The position numbers and the translations under genes were made by a program. The notes under the pieces are model-generated. The model was given only the letters and a program-made list of their open reading frames with translations, made no database searches and was not told the DNA's origin. A stretch of DNA of 64,000 nt from Mycogone perniciosa (lineage: Eukaryota; Ascomycota; Sordariomycetes; Hypocreales; Hypocreaceae), in the NCBI GenBank assembly GCA_025331125.1, contig JAOALB010000001.1, positions 1 to 64,000 of the forward strand, written 5' to 3'. Positions 47,738-57,206 of the stretch are shown one piece after another. Position 1 is the first letter of the stretch; the number at the start of each line of letters is the position of its first letter.

Positions 47738-48043
47738 TCAATATCCGCAGTCGCATTTCATCTCCGCCTCCCTCCACACCCACTTCAACACCACGCCAGA
47801 TCCATTGCAGTGAGAGCAAGATACAACCCTTCTATTATAGTTGGCGCAATGTGGGCACCAAAGTTCTCTGCCACTGCAGCAAACCGTCCTCCCTCTTCCG
47901 CTGCACCACCTGCAGCGGGCCATCACTTGAATTCTCTCCCAGGTCTTGAAGTGCCCCGACCCGTGGCAGTCTTCGCAGGTTGGGTCGGGTTTCTTCTCGC
48001 GGGAGGCATCGCTGCTGATGCTGGATGAGGGACTCGGTGGCAT
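47738..48043 (-). CDS. Small CxxC zinc-binding protein resembling the DnaJ cysteine-rich region
   Basis: Single exon, 101 residues from the ATG at 48043. After a Ser/Pro-rich start it has four CxxC-type pairs: CEDCHGSGH, CRWCSGRGR, CPHC and CSHCNGSG, then CDC near the end. The CxxCxGxG spacing is that of the zinc-binding region of type I DnaJ proteins, but there is no J domain or substrate-binding domain. It also has a CCSGRELWC insert. It may be a free-standing zinc ribbon with a role in protein folding or RNA binding; the function is not known to me. A longer in-frame start exists upstream (48235), but the extra residues look non-coding. A TATA-like ATATAAAT lies about 140 bp upstream. Confidence 0.7.
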   Translation of the reverse strand: MPPSPSSSISSDASREKKPDPTCEDCHGSGHFKTWERIQVMARCRWCSGRGRTVCCSGRELWCPHCANYNRRVVSCSHCNGSGVVLKWVWREAEMKCDCGY

Positions 48044-49355
48044 TTGCAAGTGTACGGGCACTTTGGCAGTAAGTGCAATTGAACAAGTCAGCTTGGAAAT
48101 CTGATGGAAACTTGGGACTTGTAAAAGGTGGATTTTGCTGCAGGATTGATATAGTAACACAATAGGAAGGATATCGATGCCATTTATATGGGAGTTGCTT
48201 GACTCTGATAGAACTGCATCCGAGTTGTTTGACAACTTTGTCGATAAATCCTCACATCACCGCCTCAGCAACGTTAACACATGATGTCCTGATTTCGTCG
48301 TTTGATGACTCTCCTATTGATCATGGATACGGAGGAGGGTTTCAGGTTTACACAATCTTGATGGAATGGTATAAAGGAAAGGCATTGAGTCACATAGAAT
48401 AAGAGTAGTGAAGGCGGAGACTAATGTTTTCACACCCATGAGCTGCTGAGTGTGAACGTTCGGCGGCCGCGAATACGCATACATTCACCTCGATTCTTTA
48501 CAGATGCTTCTTGCTCGTCCATATGGACAAAAATTATACAAACAATAAACAACCTTTGATCATGTAGTTAGTGTTGATGGAAGTTTTTCTGTGAGTGCAG
48601 GTATTCGACCTATTCCGTGTCTTGGTATACACTGCCCTCCAACTACGCAAGACTGAAGGACAACCTCCTTGTGCAGCCTCTGCGTTAGTTGGAAGAGCCA
48701 CAGAGTGATGAAAAGATGAAGGGTTGTTCAGAGACAGAACTTCATTCTTCTTCTCCCATCAAGTAAGAGCGAGTCCTTGAAATCCGGATATATAAGTGGC
48801 TTAGCTGTATCGAGATCAGAATGCTAAGATTGTTACTCCAAGCTAACCTGGACACGACCGCTCCCAGAACAAATACAAGGCACTTCAACTTCAAGCAAGC
48901 CTGAAATGCCCACTGGAACTATACCTCCCTCACCCATCCCTCCCTTCACCAACTAATAGCAGCTCGCATTGGCCATGGCGACTTCGCTGAATACCACCAG
49001 CGGCTGCAATACACTAATGCCCTGAGATGGCCTAGTATACAACTTCGATTCTTTACTAGGGCAGGGGCTGCGTCACCCCCTACACTCTTCTCCCGATACA
49101 CTATTAATCTTCAACCAAGCTCCCTCACAAGGGGGGCTCTTAAATACTGCACTAACCACTCGACCTGGTTAGAAGAACATAACAGAATTACACCCTCGAG
49201 GGCGGACCTGCTGACGGGCTCCCATCCCAACACATACAGATACTGAAAAGCTGAGATTTGCTGGATAACGGTCCTTAGAAAAGGCAGCATTTATATTAGT
49301 AGAGGGCCTTGGTCTTTCTACACGTCTAGACTCCAGGAAGCTCAAGGAAACTCAA
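48044..49355. other. Intergenic region with a degenerate tRNA-like segment
   Basis: About 1.3 kb. Near 49090-49190 the minus strand reads like a decayed tRNA: an A-box-like GTCGAGTGGTTAGTGC and, about 45 nt on, GGTTGAAGATT in place of the T arm. It could be a tRNA pseudogene or a tRNA-derived SINE scrap. No protein gene is supported. Confidence 0.4.
48181..48189 (-). promoter_or_regulatory. TATA-like box of the CxxC protein gene
   Basis: On the minus strand the sequence reads CATATAAATG, about 140 bp before the ATG at 48043. Confidence 0.5.
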
Positions 49356-50201
49356 CTATCCTTCGATAGCCCATGCCACTGCCCTCTCCTTCCCCTCAGG
49401 GTCAACCTCCCGCAAGATCGCCCTCCAATCAATCTCCATTAACTCCTCCTCCTCCTCCTCGATATCACCATTACCAGTCCTCTGTGATGTCATGTAAGAC
49501 GGACCACACCCACTTCCAGCATGAAATCCACACCAAGCCCTTGCATGCACCGCCGTTACCCTCAACCTCGCCGTCCGCAAGTCCGGATCTGCCAACAACC
49601 TCAACAACCCAGCCATGGGCGGCCGCTCAAAGATGCCTCCCGCTTCCGCTACACTTGAAGCAGACGTCGCCGCAGTCTTCGCTTTGCCACTTTTGCCGCT
49701 GCTATCGTTATAGCAAACCGTCAAGCAAAAGTCTGCCAGTTCACCCTGCACAGCCATATCCTCCAACAACGGGCCCAACTCATCCCACACCCACCCCCTC
49801 AGTCTATCAATCACCATCTCTAGTCTCTGAACCCTTCTCCGCGCCTCCAACAAAAGCAGCAGAAACTTCCCCCCCATCTGTTGTAGCTGTGATGGCTGCT
49901 GCCTGGCGTTCCTCTCCATCTCCTCTTGTTCCTCGGCTGTCTCTTTTAGGCACCGCCTCACATGACCACCATGCCGCCCCGTCAAGTCCAACACGAACTT
50001 ATTCGCCACTCCGTAGAACAAAGGACACGTGATGGCATACAGTGATGGGTGTATGAGCAGAATGGACAGCGGGTTTATGGGGCTGGCTGTGCAAGGACAT
50101 AGAGAGATGACACCCCCACCTGGGGCTGTGAGAAGTGGTCGTAAAATGAGTGCCAGTATATCAACCGGAAGATCGAGAATATTTAGGCGAGGATGAGGCA
50201 T
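49356..50201 (-). CDS. F-box-like hypothetical protein
   Basis: Single exon, 281 residues. The N-terminus RLNILDLPVDILALILRPLL has the look of the first helix pair of an F-box (LxxLPxEIL..I), followed by HPSLYAITCPLFYG, a pattern common after F-boxes in fungal proteins. This suggests a Skp1-binding adaptor of an SCF ubiquitin ligase. The rest is a helical, Glu/Arg-rich middle (LLLEARRRVQRLEMVIDRL), a strand-like block LADFCLTVCYND, and a terminal acidic run of Glu before MEIDWRAILREVD. I know no named ortholog. The first ATG, at 50201, is used. Confidence 0.68.
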   Translation of the reverse strand: MPHPRLNILDLPVDILALILRPLLTAPGGGVISLCPCTASPINPLSILLIHPSLYAITCPLFYGVANKFVLDLTGRHGGHVRRCLKETAEEQEEMERNARQQPSQLQQMGGKFLLLLLEARRRVQRLEMVIDRLRGWVWDELGPLLEDMAVQGELADFCLTVCYNDSSGKSGKAKTAATSASSVAEAGGIFERPPMAGLLRLLADPDLRTARLRVTAVHARAWCGFHAGSGCGPSYMTSQRTGNGDIEEEEEELMEIDWRAILREVDPEGKERAVAWAIEG

Positions 50202-50885
50202 TTGAAAGGGGGTTGTCTTGGGACAGGGTGGCTACCAGAAGGTTGTGAAGTTGAAGACTGCTAGTGATGTGTCGCATAGCATATGAGGTCACTCATCTAC
50301 ACGCATAGTGTACTCGTAGGCTCACATTTTGCTGGATTTTGGTCTGGCGTCCACGGGTACGTACCCGTGCCTCTAAAAACCACGGGACCCATGAAATTAT
50401 GTCAGCAGCGAAAGCATCACCTCATGTTCGACAAGACATCACACAAAACTAGACAGCAATAAGAGCACATGTAACAGAGATCAATCCGTATTTTCCATTC
50501 TACCGAGTCTATGCGTAATTCACACGTCGTTCATTCCTCGCATGTCGAGCCGTCTGGCCCGCGGCTCCCGCCAACCATGCAGCATCATAATCATCCTTTC
50601 ATGAAGCCCCAGTATCGAGATGTCATCATTGCATCCAGGAGAACCGATGAGAAAGTGAAAATGCAAAACTTTTCAGGTACCTCGGTATCTCCTCAATTGA
50701 ATGGCCACAGATTGGAAAAAAAAATAAAGAAAATTGGAGGCCGTTTCCTCCTGTGGTGGCGCTCTTTCCATAGCGCCGAACTGGTGAGCGTTTCTCTTAT
50801 ACGCTCTACGCTGTCCGTTTTTCACACAACTCCCGAAACCCCGTAAACCGCACTTTTTTATGCAGTTCCACCCCGATTAAACCAT
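50202..50885. other. Intergenic region before the Hsp70 3' end
   Basis: About 680 bp between the start of the F-box-like gene and the stop of the Hsp70 gene. It contains the F-box-like promoter and the Hsp70 3' UTR. No gene is seen. Confidence 0.45.
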
Positions 50886-53068
50886 TTATCGGGAGGACAT
50901 AGCCTTGGTGACAAGGCGCTTAAGAGCGAGCTCCTGCTTCTTCAGTTCATCGGCAGAGCTCTCGTTAAGCTCAAGAGTAGCCATGGCATCGCTGATGGTG
51001 GCCTCAATCTTCTCCTTCTGGCCACGCTTGAGCTTGAGGGACAGAGTGGGGTCGGAGACGATCTCCTCAACACGGCCAATGTATGACTCGAGCTGCTGCT
51101 TAGCCTCGAATCGCTTGCTGAAGGCCTCATCGTTGCTCTTGAAGGCCTCGGCATCGTTGATCATCTTCTCAATCTCGGTGGTGGAGAGCTTGCCGACGGA
51201 GTTGGAGATGGTGATGTTGGCACTGCGGCCCGAGGTCTTCTCGGTGGCAGTGACCTTGAGGATACCGTTGACGTCGACCTCGAAGACGACCTCGAGGACG
51301 GCCTCACCAGCCCTCATGGGAGGAATGGGGGCGAGGGTGAACTCACCCAGGGAGGTGTTGTCCTCGCAGTTGACACGCTCACCCTGGAAGACGGGGAACT
51401 GAACGGTCTGCTGGTTGTCGGCAACGGTGGTGAAGGTGCGCTTCTTGATGGTGGGCACAGTCTGGCCACGAGGGACGACAGGGGCGAAGATGTTGCCCTC
51501 CATGGCAACACCAAGGGACAGGGGAACGACATCAAGCAGAAGCAGGTCGGCAGTCTCGGCCGAAGTGGCCTTGCCAGAGAGGATACCGGCCTGGACGGCA
51601 GCACCGTAGGCGACGGCCTCGTCGGGGTTGATGCTCTTCTCGAGCTTCTTGCCGTCGAAGAACTCGGACAGCAGCTTCTGGATACGGGGGATACGGGTAG
51701 AGCCACCGACGAGGACAATCTCGTCAACGCCGCTCTTCTCAATGGCAGCGTCCTTGAGGACCTGGGCAACAGGCTCAAGGGTGCCAGAGAAGGCCTTGGC
51801 GTTGAGGTCCTCGAAACGAGCACGGGTGATGGTCATGGTGAAATCCTCACCATCGAACAGCGAGTCAATCTCAATGGTGGCCTGAGCACCGCTGGACAGG
51901 GTACGCTTGGCACGCTCGCAAGCAGTACGGAGTCTTCGCAGGGCACGGGGGTCGTTGCTGGGGTCCTTCTTGGTCTTACGGGTGAACTCCTTCTTGCAGT
52001 GGTCCAGAAGGTTGGTGTCGAAGTCCTGACCACCCAAGTGGGTATCACCAGCGGTGGCCCTGACGGTGAAGACACCACCCTGGATGTTAAGGAGGGACAC
52101 ATCGAAAGTACCACCACCCAGATCGTAGATAAGGACGTTACGCTCCTTACCAGACTTGCCAGAGCCAAGACCGTAGGCGATGGCGGCGGCAGTGGGCTCG
52201 TTGATGATACGGAGGACGTTGAGGCCGGCGATGGCACCAGCATCCTTGGTGGCCTGACGCTGGTTGTCGTTGAAGTAGGCGGGGACAGTGATGACGGCCT
52301 TCTCGACCTTCTTGCCGAGCTTGGTCTCGGCAATCTCCTTCATCTGTAGGGCTTGCGTTAGAAAACTATTTTTTCCCCCGCTAAATTGCCCCCGCCTTGA
52401 ATGCGGGCGCAAGCATAAGAGCGTACCTTGAGGAGAACCATGGAGGAGATCTCCTGGGCAGAGAAGGACTTCTTCTCGCCGAGGTACTCAACCTCGATCC
52501 TGGGGTTGCCACCATCGTCAAGGACAGTGAAGGGCCACGACTCCATGTCCTTCTTGACGGTGGGGTCGTCGAACCGGCGACCGATCAGACGCCTGCGAGA
52601 GAAAATTTTGTCAGCGGCTGCAGGCCATCAAATAGTGACATGTAGGGGGGAAAGCAACTCACTTGGCATCGAAGACGGTGTTTCGGGGGTTCATGGCAGC
52701 ATTGTTCTTGGCGGCCTCACCAATGAGACGCTCCTTGTCGGTGAAAGAGACGAAGGAGGGAGTGGTGAAAGAGCCCTGCTCGTTGGCAATGATTTCGACA
52801 TTGGTACCCTCGTAGGTGGCAACGCAAGAGTAGGTCGTGCCTGTGAAGAAGCCAATGCGTTAGTCTTGATGCATACCAGAGGATAAAGAAAAGAGCGCAG
52901 AAAAGTTTCTCTCTCGCTGCCCTCGATTCACTCGAGCGCCAGAGAGGGGCATCTCCAGCGGCCTCTAGGGCATGCAAACAGAGCACAACAGACGTAAAGC
53001 ATCAAATAGAATGTGCGCAACATACCCAAATCGATGCCGACGGCACCGTCATACACTTCGTCCGCCAT
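50886..53068 (-). CDS. SSB1: Ssb-type Hsp70, ribosome-associated chaperone
   Basis: Ssb binds nascent chains at the ribosome together with the RAC co-chaperone. Model: complement(join(50886..52343,52427..52592,52663..52840,53026..53068)), 614 residues, matching Ssb rather than Ssa (about 640-650). The ATPase domain shows GIDLGTTYSCVATYEG across the first splice, VFDAKRLIGRRFDDPTVKKD, VITVPAYFNDNQRQATKDAG, IYDLGGGTFDVSLL and VGGSTRIPRIQ. The C-terminus ends LALKRLVTKAMSSR without EEVD, as expected for Ssb. Introns are 185, 70 and 83 bp, all near the 5' end. GC and codon use are strongly biased to C-ending codons, typical of a highly expressed gene. Confidence 0.95.
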
Positions 53069-53613
53069 TTTTGAGATGATTGAGAGGACCGACTGGTCTT
53101 TTAGTGAGGAGAGGATGGAGGATGGAGATGGTGGGAGGAAAATGAGGAACGTGGGGTTTCGGTGAAAGAAATACTCTCCCACCAGATTTTTTTTTTAGTC
53201 CGCCGCAAAGAATTTCGCAGCCCATTGAACTTTTTTTTTGCGCGCGCCCAGTCGGCAACAGGTGGGCAAGTGGGGCTGTGCTGCAGCGATAGGGTCCTTA
53301 TCGCACTAGGCCATTTCCGGTCAAGAGCCTCGTCTGAGATTTTCTCCTCGCTGATAGGCCAGCTGCTGGCAGAAGACGATCCATTATTAATTATCGCGGA
53401 CACGAACAGAGGCAACACTATTACTTCGAATACGGGCCACAGACCGATGCCGCCAATAACGAGCATTCAAAGGCGGTTACAAAGCAATACTTCATTCTGT
53501 ATAAACTTGCTATGATGCTAAAGCAAAGCCCTTCCTCGATTTAGGGCGGGCAACTCCCTCTGAGACGACAGACATCTTCACCCTGATTCAAAACCTCCTT
53601 TTCGCAGCATCCA
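53069..53613. other. Intergenic region upstream of SSB1
   Basis: About 545 bp separating the SSB1 start from the stop of the SDR gene. T-run stretches lie at 53188-53197 and 53230-53239. I see no clear heat-shock element array. Confidence 0.45.
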
Positions 53614-54821
53614 TTACAGCCCAAGACTCTTCGCCTCAACACTCACTACCTCGGCAATAGTATCCTCCACAGGAACTGCCTTTGCCTCCCAGTCAAAATA
53701 CTTCTTTGCCCTCTGCGGAACGCCCTTGGAGTTCTGGCCCCAAGTCTTGGTTCCAAACTTCAGGGCCTTCACGTCAGACAAGGTCACTTCCTTGGTAGCA
53801 ATATCCGCCTTATATCCCTGCTTTTTCACTTCGTCGACAATTTGATTCGCAATGTCAGACCACAGGTGCACTCCATTGGAGGCAAAGAAGTATGCTTTGG
53901 GGCCGAAAATCTCAGGGTTGTCCTTCTTAGAAGGGTCCTGAGTCGCCTCCACCAGCTTGAGAAACAAGATCTTCAAGTCATCGATGTGGACATTGTCCCA
54001 TTCGGTCTTTCCGGCCCCGACGATGGGCACATAGCCTTCAGTCAATGCAGTTCGCGCAAGGCCTGGGATTTGGGCGCTCTTTTGTTTGACTGGGCCAGAG
54101 CCAGCGCCGTAAATGGTGGGAGGGCTCACAATGGCGATCTTGACGGAGTCGGAATTGGCAGCCCGCACAATCTTCTCGACGTCGCGGTGGAAAGCCTCGT
54201 CAGGCAGAGTCAAGAGACGATCGACGTCGTCGATGTCGTAGTATTTCTGGTCTGGGAGAGGAGATTCACCACCACGATTATTCACTGCATCGTACCAAGT
54301 CAAGATGCCCGTGCCGGACAAGTGGATCCAATAACCTGGCTTCTCGGCCGTGTGTCCTTCTTTGAGCCCCTTGATGATGGCTTGGGCAGACGGGATGTCA
54401 TCGGCTGACTCCGCCGTATCTATACGATATTAGCCATGAACGAACAAGCTTGTGTGAGTTGGTGGCAACGTACGGATGACAACATCTGCCTCGGCAGCTG
54501 CCTTTTCGATAACAGCGGCATCGCTCAGGGAGCCATAGACGATGTTGACTGTCGGGTACTTGGCCTTTACTTCCTTCGCGCCGGCCTCACTGCGAACGAG
54601 GAGAGTGTACTGGTAGTCCTTGTGGGCACTGTAGATGGAGTCGAAGGCGGTGCCTCCAATGTATCCTGAGTAATCCAGAGTTAGAAACACAAAACAACCA
54701 TGAACGGATGAAGAGGTGAGACAATACCGGTAACACCAGTCCTAAAGGTTTCCTCATGTCAGATATAGAACAAGGCCTAGCGGGAGTGGGGAACCACATA
54801 CAAGAAAACCTTAACAGCCAT
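53614..54821 (-). CDS. NAD(P)-binding extended SDR / epimerase-like oxidoreductase
   Basis: Model: complement(join(53614..54419,54474..54665,54728..54741,54802..54821)), 343 residues. The start MAVKVFLTGVTGYIGG holds the Rossmann TGxxGxxG nucleotide-binding motif. Part of it is encoded by a 14-nt exon (54728-54741). Then come YQYTLLVRS (second strand), SLSDAAVIEKAAAEADVVIH, WIHLSGTGIL, a VKIAIVSPPTIYGAG block equal to the atypical/extended SDR substrate loop, and NVHIDDLKILFLKLVEA. This is the NAD-dependent epimerase or NmrA-neighbour class. The substrate is unknown, and the YxxxK catalytic pair is not obvious. Exon joining is exact in every frame. Confidence 0.86.
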
Positions 54822-56130
54822 GGTGCCTATAGTGAGATATTCGCTGTAACTTTCGCAATAAGGTCGCTGGAATCTGTTAATTTGTTGGAGAATTGCCCGA
54901 GACCAAGTTGTTGAAAGGTCTTGAGTTTATATACTATTCGATATGCCAAGCTCCTCAACACGCGAAGCTTCTCAAGACTATCGTCGATGGTGGCGGGGTT
55001 GATTGTGCCACTAGTTCAATGGGTGACATCATGAGTAGCCTCCTCGATTGATTGGCAGAATCGCCATCTGATTTATCAGCGTTTCATTTGCGGTGGATTA
55101 GAAATATAAGTTGGCCAGTGGTATCGATCGTAGTCCTAGTACTAGAGAGTTTGCGAACAGGGTAATAATACTCCGTAGTTCCGCTTCATAACTACCTCTC
55201 TCGGCTGTCGGCCCTATCTAATCTACTATTGCCTTTGTCAGCCGGCTTCAAAGAATCACCGATCGAAGATAGAGATCCCTGAAGCCAAGACATTGTTCGC
55301 AACATGTCCGAGCAATGCCCGAGGGATACCGAGATTTGCATGCAAGAGAAAAATTCTCAAACGGATTTTGGATTGCTAAGCATTCGGTACCGGGAATAAC
55401 GTTGGACATGGATGCGTGCGGGCTGAGAGAATCCCAGCAAATGGTAGTCCTAGAATGTTGCGAAACTGGTGGTCTTGCGGCAATACTGCTTCGAACTTCC
55501 AACCTTAATTTACTAGCCAAGAAAGCCTAAAATCAGACTGGCTAGCGTGAAGATTCGTTGAAAGGGAGAGATGACAAAGACCGAGGGTCTTGTATGATGT
55601 ACGAAGTATGGACCTTCACTTACATGAATTATGGTAGCAGTATGGGAGATGATATAGGAATTGCAGTTTACGTATGGGAGGACGTTGCTCGCAAATATAC
55701 CATCTTCTGTGAAGAGTAATGGTATTGTGGGCATCTTGTGAATGGCGAGCTCATGGGTCCGATAAGACTTCAACGATACGTCCGAGATGCCATATCTAGT
55801 TGGTCCCACGACCCCACTGTTTACAACGTTTCAACTTCTGGTTCTGCGAGTCGGATAGTCCGCCATTGGCTAATGCGAGATGCAATGCAACAATCGCTAC
55901 GGAGTTAGATGGAGACGTTTTCCCAAGCATCATTGGTCAAGGTGCGAGTTCCGTCATTATGACACTCGGCATGTATTAATAAAGCAAGCAACCTTCCACC
56001 ACACGAAGCAGTCAACCAAGTGCCCTCATCAACCGTTCCATATCTCATGTCCCTCGCCTGTCATAACGTTTCGGCATGTGTTCTCACTTCCCATGATGGG
56101 CCATTTCGGACAGATGACATCACAAGCACT
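54822..56130. other. Intergenic region
   Basis: About 1.3 kb. Includes the SDR promoter, one TACTCCGTA unit near 55169, a TACGAAGTA copy near 55597, and short frames of no known family. No gene is supported. Confidence 0.45.
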
Positions 56131-56516
56131 TTACTGAGACTTTCCGCCTCCGCTGCCAGACTGCGAGGAAGAGTTTCCGCTGGGCGGGGTGTACGTGGAG
56201 CCTCCGTTGCCATTGTTGTAGTAGGTGCTCCCGTTGGGGTTAGAATAGTAGTACGAGCCATCCCTGTGCGAGAATGGGTTAGTACAGCTAGTCGGCAGAG
56301 AGTCAACGGGGGATACATGCTGGTTGGAGTAGTGGTACGAGTTGGAGTTTGCGGCACCGCTGCCGTAGTCGCGAGCACAGTAGTGGTTACCCTGGGACCA
56401 GCAAGTTAGCAACGTGATCGGACTGGGGGTGGGCAAGCCGAAAGCCGAGCATAGAGGTAGAGGAGACAGACCTGGCTGTTGGTGCCGGAGCTCTTGTAGC
56501 TGTAGGAGTCAGGCAT
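56131..56516 (-). CDS. Small conserved Ser/Tyr/Asn/Gly-rich fungal protein
   Basis: Model: complement(join(56131..56263,56321..56391,56472..56516)), 82 residues: MPDSYSYKSSGTNSQ, then GNHYCARDYGSGAANSNSYH, then DGSYYYSNPNGSTYYNNGNG. Short proteins of this exact style recur in filamentous fungi, and I know of no function. The composition is prion-like or adhesive, with one cysteine. The second intron fits only with a GC donor (CA|GCATGT..CACAG, 57 bp, TACTAAC branch site), since no GT donor keeps the frame. No signal peptide is present. Confidence 0.8.
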
Positions 56517-57017
56517 GGTGGTGAGTGTCAGGGAGCGGAGATAACTTCGTGGTGTTTGGGGCTGAATGTTGCAAGTTGGAGTGTTTGCAATTCTAACGTG
56601 AGAGGGAAGAGAAGCGGTGTTGGGAAAGATGAGGGGTAGGGTGTTATTAAGTACATACTCGTGTTACCATGCCCCTATCTCGGGTACGACTAAACGCCCG
56701 CCAAAGCGATTCACCCCTGCGTCCCACCACCATTCACACTCCTTCTACATATTGTGAGGCTCGCTGGATTCTATAGAGATCTGACAATTGATCCACTGAA
56801 CAACGTCACAGGTCGAAAACACAGAGCTAGCAAGATTTCAGTCATTCCTACATTCCATTGTGTTATCTGCAAAAGCAAATGTTCCTAAAGACAAAAACAA
56901 TTGCGCGGTGACATTCCCCTTTCCTCCCCTCTCCCCCCCATTCAACGCCACCGAGATCCATGCGGCATATCCCCTCAGCAGCATACCCTTTATACCGCAT
57001 TAATACTTCAAAAGCAG
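56517..57017. other. Intergenic region upstream of the 82-residue protein
   Basis: About 500 bp with the promoter of the small gene on the minus strand. Pyrimidine-rich stretch near 56930-56940. No gene is seen. Confidence 0.45.
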
Positions 57018-57182
57018 AAAAGACCTTTCATATCCCTTGATATGACCCTCAAAAAGTGAAAAGGACCTTGATATTCCTGGATATGGCCCTCAAAAAGCTG
57101 AAAGGACCTTGGTATTCCTGGATATCACCCTCCAAAAGCGGTAAAGGCCTTGGTTATCCCTGAAAATCACACTCAAAAAAGC
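57018..57182. repeat. Minisatellite, four copies of a 41-bp unit
   Basis: Units start near 57018, 57059, 57101 and 57143. Each has the core AAAGGACCTTGxTATTCCTG, then GATATxxCCCTCAAAAAG. Copies 2 and 3 are closest to each other, and copy 4 is the most divergent. It ends 24 bp from the stop of the next gene, so it lies in that gene's 3' UTR. Confidence 0.88.
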
Positions 57183-57206
57183 AAAACAAAAAACGATTCG
57201 TTGTCT

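Noticed and set aside
51314..51823. Ser/Pro/Leu-rich frames inside the Hsp70 gene
   Set aside because: Out-of-frame shadows of a GC-biased, highly expressed gene.
55248..55530. Overlapping frames on both strands of 70-90 codons
   Set aside because: Neither has a recognisable motif, splice partner or leader. Not supported as a gene.
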